Positions 11,177-21,637 of a stretch of 64,000 nt of DNA are shown here, piece after piece; position 1 is the first letter of the stretch, and the number at the start of each line of letters is the position of its first letter. The position numbers and the translations under genes are program-made. The stretch covers positions 4,209,001 to 4,273,000 of the forward strand of contig CM057480.1 in the NCBI GenBank assembly GCA_030035585.1, read 5' to 3'. Source of the stretch: Dugong dugon. Its lineage: Eukaryota > Chordata > Mammalia > Sirenia > Dugongidae. Below the pieces are notes generated by a model that was not told the DNA's origin, did not search any database, and saw nothing but the letters and a program-made list of their open reading frames with translations.

Positions 11177-11264
11177 GGGGGCAGTGGTGGTTCAGTGGTA
11201 GGATTATCACCTTCCATGCAGGAGGCCAGGGTTCAATTCCCAGTCAATGAACCTCATGCACAGC
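11177..11264 (+). mobile_element. tRNA-Gly-derived SINE head
   Basis: The stretch reads like tRNA-Gly(GCC): GCAGTGGTGGTTCAGTGGTA (A box within 11188-11202), then CCTTCCATGCAGGAGG and a B box GGTTCAATTCC at 11230-11240. The acceptor ends do not pair as in a real tRNA gene. A related copy with a SINE body lies at 21638-21944, so this is a SINE head. It is cut off after about 88 bases by an RTE in the opposite orientation. Confidence 0.7.
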
Positions 11265-11657
11265 TGTTGTTTTCATTGTTAGGTGCTGTCGAGTCGGTTC
11301 TGACTCATAACGACCCTACGTACCACAGAAAGAAAGACTGCCAGGTTCTATGCCATCCTCACAACCTTTGCTATGTTTGAGCTCATCGTTGCAGCCACTG
11401 TGTCAATCCATCTCGTTGAACATCTTCCTCTTTTTCACTGACAAGCATGAAGTCCTTCTCCAGGGACTGGTCCCTTCTGAGAACATGTCCAAAGTATGTG
11501 AGAGGAAGTCTCACCATCTTCGCCTCTAAAGAACTTCTTGCTATACTTCTTCCAATGCAAATTTGTTCATTCTTCTGGCAGTCCATGGTATATTCATTAT
11601 TCTTCCTAATACCGTAATTCAAATGCACGAATTCTTAGGCCTTCCTTATTCATTGTC

Positions 11658-12007
11658 TGTCGCAGCTCCTCACACGGGGCACCATCTGTCGCAGCGGCGG
11701 TGAATGTCGGGGCGGCGGAGACAATAACCAAACACAACTCTTCAGAGAAGTGGGGCCAGGAGGGTCACTCTGAGGAGTCGAACCCCGGCTTCAGTCCCAG
11801 GAGTTTATCTTATAGTCAATACAGCAAGCAGTGAAGCAAATAACAGAACAATGGGCTTTGGGTGAATAACAATAAGTTTTGGGCAAGGGAGGAGGAATTC
11901 AGGTAAACAAGCCAATCAGTAATGGGTTTGGAAAAACAAGTCGTGACAAGTCTCAACATGTTTAGAGGGCTTTATACATCCATATTTTAATGGCACATAT
12001 CCCCACA
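11658..12007 (-). mobile_element. collapsed ERV: LTR plus tRNA-Met primer site
   Basis: It sits inside an RTE copy and is flanked by ATTGTC (11652-11657) and ATTGCC (12008-12013), a 6-base target duplication with one change. In sense orientation (minus strand) a 321-base LTR runs from TGTGGGG at 12007 to GCTGCGACA ending at 11687. Two bases follow, then an 18-base primer-binding site (11684-11667), then a second GCTGCGACA (11666-11658), the last nine bases of the other LTR. So the whole coding interior and nearly all of the 3' LTR were deleted. TATAAGATAAA on the minus strand near 11814-11804 may be the TATA box. A 6-base duplication fits class II (betaretrovirus-like) ERVs, but no coding sequence remains to confirm class. 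Confidence 0.8.
11667..11684 (-). other. retroviral primer-binding site, elongator tRNA-Met
   Basis: The plus strand here, TCCTCACACGGGGCACCA, is identical to the 3' terminal 18 bases of mammalian elongator tRNA-Met including CCA, as I recall that tRNA. It lies two bases after the LTR end in sense orientation, the standard place for a primer-binding site. Confidence 0.8.
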
Positions 12008-12328
12008 ATTGCCCAGCTTTCTCATGCATACGAGGCAATCAAAAATACCACAGCTTGGGTCAGTTGCACCTTAATCCTCAAAGTGACATCTTTGCTTTTT
12101 AACACTTTAAAGAAGTCTTTTGCAGCAGTTTTGCCCAATGTAATACATCATTTGATTTCCTGACTGCTGCTTCCATGGGTGTTGGTTGCGGATCCAGGTA
12201 AAATGAAACCCTTGACAACTTTAATATTTTCTCCATTTATCATGATGTTGCTTATTGGTCTAGAAGTGACGATTTTTATTTTCTTTATGTTGAGGTGGAA
12301 TCCATAAGGAAGGCTGTAGATTGGAGAC

Positions 12329-14165
12329 AAAATGTTAGAACTGGGATTGTTGGTTACCTCGTTTTAATCTATCTCCTCCTCATCTTCTAATATTTCCAAA
12401 GGATCTTATGCTTAGTACATCAATCTCTGCTGGCAAACTTTTAAAAAGTAAATAATAAATATTTTATCATTCTAAAATTTAATATCATTATAAAGAAGGA
12501 ATTAAGTGTTAAATAATAATTTTAGTGTGTGAGTTCTTTGTCTCTCCAAATATATACAGAGAGAGAGAGAGAACTATAACTAGCTAGATAGGTATGTGGA
12601 GATAGACAGAAATTACATTAAAGAGATTTTATGGTACATAAAATACTTTTAATAATAATAATAATAATAGTAAGTTACTTACCTATAGAGAGAAAAAATG
12701 AAAATAAACTAAAGATTTTTTTAAAAATTTTAGATTAAAATGTCCTCATTTTCAGAAATGGAATTTCCTAAAAATCCCTCTAAGTGTATAAAAATTACAA
12801 GAAACATTAAGAGGTTGAGATTAGAACATTTTATTAGCTCCATGTTTCAACTTTGAGCATCATTGCTAGACTGCATGCAAAGAAATGAGAATAAATAGGC
12901 TTTCTTGTACTTCTGTCTACTTATCTTTTCCGACATTGATTAGTTACTCAACAAACATAAAATATTTATTTTTAAATCTGAGTCACACAAATCAATGGTC
13001 TTATCCAATATCAAGCTTTGTTAACAGTTTCAATATATAAGCAAGCGTTAGGCCCAAGTGAAGCAATGAGATGTCTCAGAGATCCTACATGGTTCCTCAG
13101 GTTCTTCCTTCCCTTACGGGACAAAGAGTCTTTGGGCTAGGGTAAAAAATGATGTCCCTAATCAAAGTTTACTAGAGCCTTACACAGTGGGGAACTTTTT
13201 GGCCTTGAAACATTTCCATTGTAATTCTAAATAGTGTATAGGTTATATGATATTATTTGGGACTCATACTTCATAAATCCATTTATACTAGACGTGTTCA
13301 TTATAAGGAATTATAACCCAGTGGTATTCAGTTAAGAGTACTCCATAGACAAAGACCTTTCCTCCTAGCAAATATCATCAGTTTATTCACCAAAAAGTAC
13401 AATTATTAACATGTTTACAAGAAGATTAGACTGGATCAATAGCCTTTTTCCTTCCCCAACAACATCCTCCCAATAATCACTAGACAATTAATTACAGGTA
13501 AGCTGCTTTAATTTCTTTCTTAAAGAAACATTCTTTATTCACATTACCAGATTTTACATTATAAATTTTTATACTCTATTATGTAACTACAATTGGTTAA
13601 TCTTATTTTGATGGATTCCATTTACCACAGATTCTCAAATATCAGATTGTATATTTTGATTCATCTCTGGGTTATTTGCAAGTTGTCAAGTAGGTATTTC
13701 AAGAAGGCCACATGGATACTTTATACACGAGATCTTCCATGTTTAATAGTGTTAGCCTATTGCTTGAATAATAACTTGGCTCATAAAATGTCAGTTTGAT
13801 ACTTTCCTCCAAACCTAGCAGTCTGTGGTCTATTTTATTTTGTTGCCTGGAATAATAATGTTGTAAGTGGGAGTGAGAGAGTTGGGGCAAATAGGTTTCA
13901 ACTGAAGGCAACCTATGATCAGTTGGCAGCAGCTGACTCAAGCAATATGTTCCAAGCCAGCATCTGGACTTGGAAGGAAAGAGGACCTTGAGAAATTAGG
14001 CAAGTCTGGCAAAGACTCAGGAGAGAAGAGAGATGGCAGACTTTGCATTTGCTAATCTAACTAGAAGTTTCCAGAGCTGACAGCATTTCAATAGAACATT
14101 TTTGATAACGAAAATCCATTTGGATACACAGGAATATATTTCTAATGAAGAGATTTGGAAAATGC
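12329..14165. other. AT-rich unique DNA, no gene seen
   Basis: Contains GA-rich repeats near 12559-12571 and an AAT run near 12650-12668. No coding frame with recognisable features. Parts around 13000-13900 are repeat-free but I see no specific signal. Confidence 0.35.
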
Positions 14166-14169
14166 AAGT

Positions 14170-15050
14170 AGCTTCATATATATAAAACTGAAATGGGAGA
14201 ACTCATAAGAGACATTACAAAATCCACAAGAAGGAAAAAAAGAATAAAAACATCAAAGTGTTAAAAGACACAATCAACAAGCATAATACAATAGCTCTCT
14301 ATAGATCATTAGATCTTTCAAAGGGAAAAAAAAAATACATTCTTTCCAAACACAAGCTGATCATATCTTAGACAATAAGTAATTATCTGAAATTAGAAAA
14401 AAAATGCAGACAACATATTTTCTAATCCTGATAAAATCAAATTAGAAATAATATATTCATGGCTAGCACCCTCCAACATACATTGGGAAATTAAATTGCA
14501 TATTTTTAAGTAATTAATTGGTTAAAAATATAATAACAGAAAATTAAAAAAACTATTTAAAATAAACCTCCTATTCAAGCCTGTGGGAAGTAGCTAAAGC
14601 TGTGCTTTGAGGAGATTTCATAGTCCTATAAATGACAGATAGATAGACAGGTAGATAACATAAATAGTATTATCTAAGTGTTATATGGAAAAAAAGACAA
14701 TTACAGAACTAAACAAAAAAATTAAAAGGATATAGGAGAACAAAGATTTACTTATTGTAATTTTATTACCAAGAATATTAATTTATTTTCACAATAGCTT
14801 GTGCTTTGAAATTCTCTAAGAAAAAAAGAAAGAACACACACATAAACACTGTTAGGGAGTAAAGGGAACTATTTGTGAAGTGTTTCTTTTTTTTTAATTC
14901 TAACATATACTACAACTTTCTACCAACAGTTTTAAAATCTTTGAAGAAATAGGTATTTTTAAGAAAAGTATAAATTAAAAATAATAGAAAATTCTGAAAC
15001 AATGAAAAACCTAGTGGAAAAGAATCTTCAGCCCAACAATGTTCTCTATT
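14170..15050 (+). mobile_element. L1 ORF2 fragment between EN and RT, decayed
   Basis: CTTTCCAAACACAAGCTGATC, AATTAGAAATAATA and GGGAAGTAGCTAAAGCTGTG follow the sense order of L1 ORF2 just after the endonuclease domain (ACAAGTCTC, ATGGAAATTAAAC, GCAGCAAAAGCAGTGCTAAG type wording). Many stops and indels. A-rich throughout, as the sense strand of L1 is. Confidence 0.55.
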
Positions 15051-15071
15051 CCAAAAGGGAAACCTCTAGGG

Positions 15072-15730
15072 TGTTGTTGTTGTTAGGTGCGGTGGAGTCA
15101 CTTCCGACTCACGCGACCCTATGTACAACAGAATGAAACACTGCCCGGTCCTATGCCAGGCCATCAATCGTTGTTATGCTTGAGCCCATTGTTGCAGCCA
15201 CTGTGTCGATCCATTCAGTCTGCAGAAGCTGGTAAAAATTTTCAATTTCTTCATCTTTAGCCTTAGTGGTTGGTGCGTAAATTTGAATAATAGTTGTATT
15301 AACTGGTCTTCCTTGTAGGCATATGGATATTATCCTATCACTGACAGCGTTGTACTTCCGGATAGATCTTGAAATGTCCTTTTGGACCATGAATGCAACG
15401 CCAGCCATTCCTCTTCAAGATGTCATTATGGCATAGTTGACCATACGATTGTCTGATTCAAAATGGCCAATACCAGTCCATTTCAGCTCACTAATGCCTA
15501 GGATATCGATGTTTATTCATTCCGTTTCATTTTTGGCGATTTCCAATTTTCCTAGATTCATAATTCATACATTCCACATTCCGATTATTAATGGATGTTT
15601 GTAGCTGTTTCTTCTTATTTTGAGTTGTGTCACATGAGCAAATGAAGGTCCCAAAAGCTTGACTCCATCCACATCATTAACGTTGACTCTACTTTGAGGA
15701 GGCAGCTCTTCCCCAGTCGTCTTTTGAAAT
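15072..15730 (-). mobile_element. RTE (BovB-like) endonuclease plus 3' end, RT deleted
   Basis: The minus strand from 15730 carries the endonuclease region of a BovB-like RTE. The frame passes ISELKWTGIGHFESDNRM, then GVAFMVQKDISRS, then SDRIISICLQGRPVNTTI and IQIYAPTTKAKDEEIENFYQ, which are family hallmarks of the apurinic endonuclease domain. At about 15217 it jumps to the terminal 3' sequence with the GTTGTTGTTAGGTGC end at 15072, so the whole reverse transcriptase is absent. An 85-codon open stretch (15408-15151) spans the junction. A stop precedes it, so it is not a gene. Confidence 0.9.
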
Positions 15731-16123
15731 TAGCATTAGACCCCTGTAGTGCCGTGGTGTATTTGTTTCATTTTTATTATAAGATCATATTCATATGTTG
15801 CTCATTTAATTCAAAATAAAGAAAAATGTAATTTAAAGCAGGCAAGCAAACAAATAAAATGAAGCCAATCTCTAGCTTCTGCCTGCTCCCCATCCATTCC
15901 AATCTTACATTAGCCCAGGTCTTTCTCTGTCATATAGACTCTGAAGTCAGGCTCCCTAAATCAAGACACGGTGAAGATTCTTCTCTATATATCTTCCTTG
16001 GCCCAAATAGTGCCCTTTTATGACTTTTTTTTTCTTCCTCTCTGATACCTTGCTGTTCATTTTAAACAGATCTACATTTTCACATTTGAGCACATACATG
16101 GGGAAGTTCAGCAAGGTACCAAC
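15731..16123. other. unique DNA, no feature seen
   Basis: Nothing recognisable beyond short A/T-rich runs. Confidence 0.35.
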
Positions 16124-16290
16124 ACCAAAGCCAAACCAATTGTTGTCAAGTTGATTTCAACTCATGGTGACCCCATGTGTGTCAGAGTAGAACTGTCTTC
16201 TGTAGGGTTTTCAATGGCTGACTTGACCTGCCAACAGCCAATCTTCAACCTTTTGGTTAGTAGCCAAGGGCTTAACTATTTTGCCACCGC
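16124..16290 (-). mobile_element. AfroSINE, TCTGACACACATGGGG form
   Basis: Plus strand: CCAATTGTTGTCAAGTTG, GACCCCATGTGTGTCAGAG, GTTTTCAATGGCTGAC and CAACCTTTTGGTTAGTAGCC, ending with a weak head near TTTTGCCACC. Confidence 0.8.
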
Positions 16291-17234
16291 AAATGATGTC
16301 TTTGCCTCCTGGTGCATTCCCTAGGGATGATCCTGAATGCAGCATGTCACCGCACCCAGGTGGGATGGAGATGTTGACTGAAATTCTTCAGCCCCTGAAC
16401 AATCCTGCTAAGTGCGATGTTGTGATGGCTGCCCATCATCTTTGTTTCAATCAATTCGGCTTTAGATTTAAAACTGCTTTACGTGCTTGGAACTGTGTTC
16501 CTGACTAATTTTCCACAGATCCTTATGGAAACTCTGAGATAACTACCAACTCACCCTTCTTTACATATTTGTAAATTTGTCCCCCAGGAAGCGGACTCTG
16601 TGCCAGATTTTAGTGTGTAGAATGCTTGTTTCAAAGAAGTCTTGGGATTCATGCCTATGGAAGGGAGGGAAAGGATGCTGGATTGGTCAGAGGGAGAAGA
16701 CAGGTGGCAATGTTGACTCAGTGACAGCTTCAGTCGAACCCGCATGCGGATCTCTTGAGCTTCAATGGCTCTTTAGAGTTGTCCTGACTGGGTTGAGGTG
16801 TCTTTATACTTCCACAGCCTTCAGTCACTGGATGTGAGCCATCTCGGGAAGGGCATGACCTTGTATAAGGTGACTCTCCACACCTGAAGCAATTCCTGAA
16901 GGGCTGACAGCAGAAGACTATCTACTGGCAGTTCACCCAGCAGCTGAGCCAACAAGTCCGTCCTTAAAGGGGACTCTGGGTACCATGTCTACATGTCCAC
17001 TGTACAAATCATGCTTCTAAGGAGCTGTAGCATGAATTTTGACCCAAGTTTCTGACTCCAGGCCTTAAAGCTTTTCCATTACATCCCAGCTGTCTCCTGT
17101 TCGCTATTTAGAATGTTTATCTGCAAAGTGAAGATTGTTCCAGGTGAGTCAGGTGAGGGGCAGCTTGGTGCAGTTGGACTCGGGGTGGGGGGGGATTCAA
17201 ACCTGGACTCCCTCAATGTATAGCAGTGTGACTT
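16291..17234. other. unique DNA, no gene seen
   Basis: A 75-codon plus frame begins at 16281 in the SINE and an 86-codon frame at 16577. Neither has a recognisable domain, and both cross unrelated sequence. Confidence 0.35.
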
Positions 17235-17410
17235 TGAGTACAACAGTCACAACAGCTAACATCTATTGAGCGTTTAGTAAGTGCCGGTGACTGTTTAATT
17301 GCTTTACATGTATGAAACGATCTGATCCTTTGTCTCCTCAATTACGGGCAATGATACCCATTAAGCAGCTTTGCAATGTGGGTTAGATGAACTAACATAT
17401 TATCTAAACC
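17235..17410 (-). mobile_element. MIR fragment, antisense
   Basis: AACAGCTAACATCTATTGAGCG, TAAGTGCCGGTGACTG and GCTTTACATGTATG are the reverse complement of the MIR 3' half. Confidence 0.6.
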
Positions 17411-17519
17411 TCTTTGCATGCAGTAGGCTTGACACAGATGTCAGGGTATCCCTCCCTCTTCCCCATCATGCATGAATAATTCTAGATCCCCAAATATATG
17501 TATTGCTCCACCAGCCTTG

Positions 17520-17665
17520 ACATGCAATAACAGTAACACTTACGATAATAGTCATTATAGCTCTCATTTGCTGAGGGTTTACCGTTTGCCAGTCAGTGTG
17601 TTCAGCCTTTTAGGTATATAGACTTCTGAGTCCTCATGATAACCCCTGTGTGGTAGGAACTTGAT
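17520..17665 (-). mobile_element. MIR fragment, antisense
   Basis: GATAATAGTCATTATAGCTC, TTTGCCAGTCAGTGTG and AACCCCTGTGTGGTAGG follow antisense MIR order. More diverged than the copy just upstream. Confidence 0.5.
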
Positions 17666-17869
17666 CCCCTTAAGGCTGCAATGCCCTGGAAAGAAACCCC
17701 AGAGAAGAACCTTTCTCTTTCTAAAGCAACCACCATCATTTATAATTCTCTGCCTTTGAAAACACACACACACACACTTCTCTTTATCTTAATTCTCTCT
17801 TTTTTTACAACCACCTTCTTTGTGTTTCTCTTAGCTTCTGTCTCTAGACATATTTAATTTTGTCTTTGT

Positions 17870-18960
17870 CTCACATTCTGAATTATTTCATGCTCAAAAA
17901 TTACAGTCCCAGAGAGAAAGAAGAAAAAAAAAATCCTCCCCTTTGCAGAGCTCAGCACGAGCGGGAATCCTGCCATTGAACAGTCTGTCCGTGTTCAATT
18001 TTAGCATCGTATAATTTCCTGCATAATTGTTTAAATGTCCTCATTCTCAACCCTGTCGCTCTCCCCCCACTTTGCTATTTTTTAAAGAAACCCTCCAAAC
18101 TGCATGTCTGGTTCAACAGGGAATTTCACAGAGGAAAAATGCCAGACTGCATCATGTGCCTTTAGCTAACACAACACCTAAAAAAAAAAAAAAAGAGAGA
18201 GAAGAAAGTCGTGCATCCGAGATGGAAGTGGTCCAGTCCGCGGCCTGCTGCTGTAGCGACCTCTCTTCTCTGCCAGCCACATCAAGGCCAGGCATGGGAA
18301 AATTCCTCATGTGTTTGTCATTCGAGTCCCAAATATCACATAACCAAAAATATTAAAATAAAACTGCTCATAACATTTTCCTGAATGCCATCTGGGCCCC
18401 AGTGGAGGCTGACACTATCTGTCAAACCCAAGATAACCACATTTTTCCTCCCTTTGTATGTGTTAATGTTTGTCATAATGGATTTCACTTTAATGCCCCA
18501 ATTACATTTATGATATTCTTTCAACCGAGTGGCACTAATGACTTTCATTATTATTTATGCTCCTCCTTAATTATAAGACTCTCACCTCTCTCATTACACA
18601 CGCTCCTTCATACCCCCCTCACTTGCATACATGCTCTCTGGCATGAGGCTAATGTGACTTGGCTTCCAATTTCAGGAAACATGATGATTAATTACTCCTG
18701 TTTAATCACCCCACCCTAGGGGGATCAGATTGGCAAAACGAGAAGGACCGGATTGCTGCTCCGGAAGTATTTCCCAGGACACCTGGCAACAAGATGGAAA
18801 AAAAAAAAAGAAAAAGAAAGAGAAGCCCCCAACCACCAAATAAATACATGCATGGCGGCCCCGTTTGTCTTAGCCCTGGGATGAATCAAAAGGAGATACA
18901 ATTTTAAATTATAATAAAATAACAGAACATTTGGTACAAATCATCGTCGTAGATGGTGAT
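17870..18960. other. repeat-free block, candidate conserved regulatory DNA
   Basis: For about 1.1 kb no interspersed repeat can be recognised, in a window where repeats fall every one to two kb. AT-rich clusters with homeodomain-type cores occur (CCTTAATTATAAG near 18565, GATGATTAATTACTC near 18684, TTTAATCACC near 18701). A patch with several CpGs lies at 18205-18265 (GTCCGCGGCC). Short homopolymer A runs break it at 18181 and 18798. The plus frames at 18027 and 18402 (109 and 105 codons) and the minus frame at 18548 overlap one another and show no domain, so I read the block as non-coding. Conservation itself is inferred. Confidence 0.4.
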
Positions 18961-19039
18961 AAGACTCAGTAAAGTGACTAAGAACAAAGCATCAGTGCTC
19001 CTTCACTCAACTGAAATAGATTGAGTTAATCTCCAGAAA

Positions 19040-19492
19040 GATCTTAACCTGCTGCCTTAGACTGCAGAAATGGCACCAATTCTTTCAACTCCTCCCGTTA
19101 GGAGACGGGATTTATTTTGCATCCCTTGAAACTGGGTTGGGATTGTGATTTGACTTAGCCAACAGAATGTGGCAGAAGTGGCATTGTGTTGGCTCCAAGG
19201 CTGGGACTCAAGAGGTCTTACAGCTTCCACTCTGCTCTCTTGGAACCTACATTATTTCCATGGGAACAAGCCCAGGTTCCACGGAGCCATTGTCCCAGCC
19301 AGCCCCTGCTGACTTACCAGCTGAATGGAGATGCATGAGCAAACCCAGCCAATGTTAGCCAAAATCATAACAGACCATCCAGCTAAATCCAGTCCAAACT
19401 GCCAATCTGCAGAACTCTGAGCTGAGGAAATGGTTGTTGTTTCAAATGGTTAAGTGTGGGAGTGGTTTGTTACCTAACAAAAGCTAACAGAT
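19040..19492 (+). mobile_element. MLT1-type LTR
   Basis: GAAACTGGGTTGGGATTGTG, GCCAACAGAATGTGGCAG, CCATGGGAACAAGCCCAGG, ATGAGCAAACCCAGCC, AAATGGTTGTTGTTT and TGGTTTGTTACC appear in the standard order of MLT1-type ERVL-MaLR LTRs. Almost complete. Shares wording with the LTR at 32077-32490. Confidence 0.65.
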
Positions 19493-19644
19493 ATACCTAT
19501 CAAAAGAAAGATATTTGGACATGAAGACTATGATGAAGTTTGAGGGAAAAAAAACAATCATTTGGAAGAACTTACTTTGCTCCGGGTACCAAAAAAAAAA
19601 AAAAAAAGAAAGCAGCAGAACCCGGCAAATATGAGAGGGAGCTC

Positions 19645-19792
19645 GTATCCTCATATTTCTCGTTTTACAAATGTGAAAACTGAGACCCAAAGATGTAAAA
19701 TAATTGGCAAAAGAACAGACAGATGAAATGATTTGCACAAAGCCTCAGGGGAGGAAGTAAGGTTCAAACTTAGGTTTATTTGGCTCCAAAGG
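19645..19792 (-). mobile_element. MIR fragment, antisense
   Basis: CGTTTTACAAATGTGAAAACTG followed by AAAGATGTAAAATAATTGGC and a gapped gene-like end GTTCAAACTTAGG resembles antisense MIR. Confidence 0.45.
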
Positions 19793-20789
19793 TGATGCAT
19801 GTTCAAGCCATCACACCTGCTGTCTTGGCACACATGCTGAGACCACTTCATCATCAGAAGCAGCATTTCCTGCATCCCCTATGCCTTGTCCCACTGCTGC
19901 AGCTAGGGCTGGGAACAAGAGGTAGCTGGAGCAGGGAGGACAGGGGGAATGGCGCTGGCCCCCTCAGTTCTGTCCTCACAGGAAGGCCAAACTGGTTCTT
20001 CACATCCCTTTCCTAAGAGGATGGGCTTAAAGAGTCAGAGAGAGCTGCTTAAGCCACAGCCAAAGACACACCCAGGCAGAGTCAGGAATTTTGTCAAATG
20101 CTGCATTTTCGTGTATAAAATGCATTTGCTAAGAAACATGAGTTGTAGTTAAAGAGTCTGCACGTCTGCTGTTTTTGAGGACAGCCCATGGAATCACTGT
20201 CATTGCTATGTTGGCCCTTTGCTCCTTCTTTGTAGAAAATTTTCCATCTAAAATCATGGTACCTTAAAAATTTAGTTCAGCTGTGGTTTTTTTCCTTTTG
20301 CTGAGAAACTAGAAAGTACGAATTCCTTGTTTTCAAACCACTGTCTGCCCAACTGTGCTTGATAAAAAAACACAAGTTGAACAATAATATTGATCATTTA
20401 TAATATTTCTAAGTAATCTGTATTCTAATTTGAATTACATATTCTCTTTATTGACTTTTATTTTTATTTATTCTGATCTTGCTCAAATTTCATGTATATA
20501 TTATTCTGGGGGAAAATTCATCTTGTGTGGCATTGAATAATTTATTAGAACTCGTTACTCATTCTCCTGGCCTTTGATATTCTTTTGGCCTGTTGCTCTC
20601 TAGGTATGGGCCCCCCCACAACACTGTTGCCTCTGTGTAAAAATTTGAGGATAAATTAATCAATCTCTGAGATCTTTGTGAAGCCTGTGAAGCTAATTAT
20701 TTTATAAAGAAAGGCATCCTAACTTCACCTGCTTATGATGAATGTGAATTTTCCAGTTTAAATATTATGAAATTAGAATACATGTATAG
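19793..20789. other. unique DNA, no gene seen
   Basis: Two overlapping plus frames at 19780-20152 lack domains. The part from 20380 onward is AT-rich. A short C run occurs near 20610. Confidence 0.35.
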
Positions 20790-20838
20790 AATTGCTATGA
20801 GTCGGAATTGACTGGATGGCAATGGGTTTATGGGTATA
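20790..20838 (+). mobile_element. AfroSINE tail fragment
   Basis: Only GCTATGAGTCGGAATTGACT and GGCAATGGGTTTATGGG remain. Confidence 0.6.
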
Positions 20839-20875
20839 GATTAAGCTTTTCTGAGAGATCTTTAACAGCCTTAAT

Positions 20876-21625
20876 TTTGGCGGCCAAAATCTTACCCAAG
20901 CAGATGCTTAGTGTCAGATGGTTATGTCACCCAGTGAGGGTGGGTCTTGCCCGGCACTACCCCTCAAGTCAATTGAGAACCAGAAGGAGAAAGACTTTAT
21001 TGCAAGCTGGTCAAGCAAGCAGCTTGGAGACCAAGTCTCAAATCAAGCTCCCTGAGGTTGAGGATTCTAGGGCAGTTATAGGGTTTAGGATAGGGAACTT
21101 ATGCATAATTCATGAAGCTTCTGAGAACAGGCAGGCAATTCCAGGAACTAATCAACATGTATGGGGGGTGCAGTGGGGGGTGCAATGTGGCGGCTAGGGG
21201 GTATGTTTTTTTGGGGTGGTATGACACACAAAGTCATCTAAGGACAGCTTTGTGGCTTATTGCCTATGTCTGAACGGGGGGAGGGCAGGTAGTCAAGTAG
21301 CCTGGAGCAGAGGAGCAGTAATATAGCCTTGGGCTGCTACACAGAATGCCTTATCCAGAACTCACAGGCCCTGGGTGTGATGGGAGGAGGGGGAACAGCT
21401 TAACCCTGTCGATTAGTTACATACAGAGGATCCACTGAAGGAGGCTGTCAGTATGGCTTTCCTAGCTTTTTCCACTGGACGTTGTGGTCATGTGATAATG
21501 TACAGGCAATTAGTATTAAGCAGAAATCAGCAAGATGGCTGGTGGGAAGACCCACTGCTCACCCAAATTATAATAATGAATAAACCATATGTAATTCTTC
21601 CCCAGTAGAGCTCATTTTGTCCCTA
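20876..21625 (-). mobile_element. retroviral-type LTR, antisense, family unassigned
   Basis: In sense orientation a CAATAAAG polyadenylation signal occurs (plus CTTTATTG at 20995-21002) with a GC-richer downstream part ending near 20880. A G-rich stretch and CACATGACCACAACG-type U3 wording lie farther on. The size of roughly 0.7 kb fits an LTR. The 129-codon plus frame from 20808 is antisense to it and not a gene. Exact ends and class are uncertain. Confidence 0.45.
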
Positions 21626-21637
21626 CAATCAGTTAAA

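Larger units (their letters stand above)
11265..12328 (-). mobile_element. RTE (BovB-like) 3' part, split by nested ERV
   Basis: Plus-strand order is TTGTTAGGTGCTGTCGAGTC, GCAGCCACTGTGTCAATCC, CTTCTCCAGGGACTGGTCCC, CTCAAAGTGACATCTTTGC, then TTTCTTTATGTTGAGGTGG. This is the reverse complement of the 3' reverse-transcriptase region and tail of the elephant-type RTE. The copy is 5'-truncated and all frames are broken. Between 11658 and 12007 it is interrupted by a retroviral remnant. The RTE text resumes exactly after a 6-base duplication, so the RTE was here first. Confidence 0.85.

Noticed and set aside
11177..11264. A functional tRNA-Gly gene
   Set aside because: The acceptor stem does not pair, no Pol III terminator follows at the right distance, and a second copy is part of a SINE.
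20808..21197. 129-codon plus-strand ORF
   Set aside because: It starts in an AfroSINE tail and runs through an antisense LTR.
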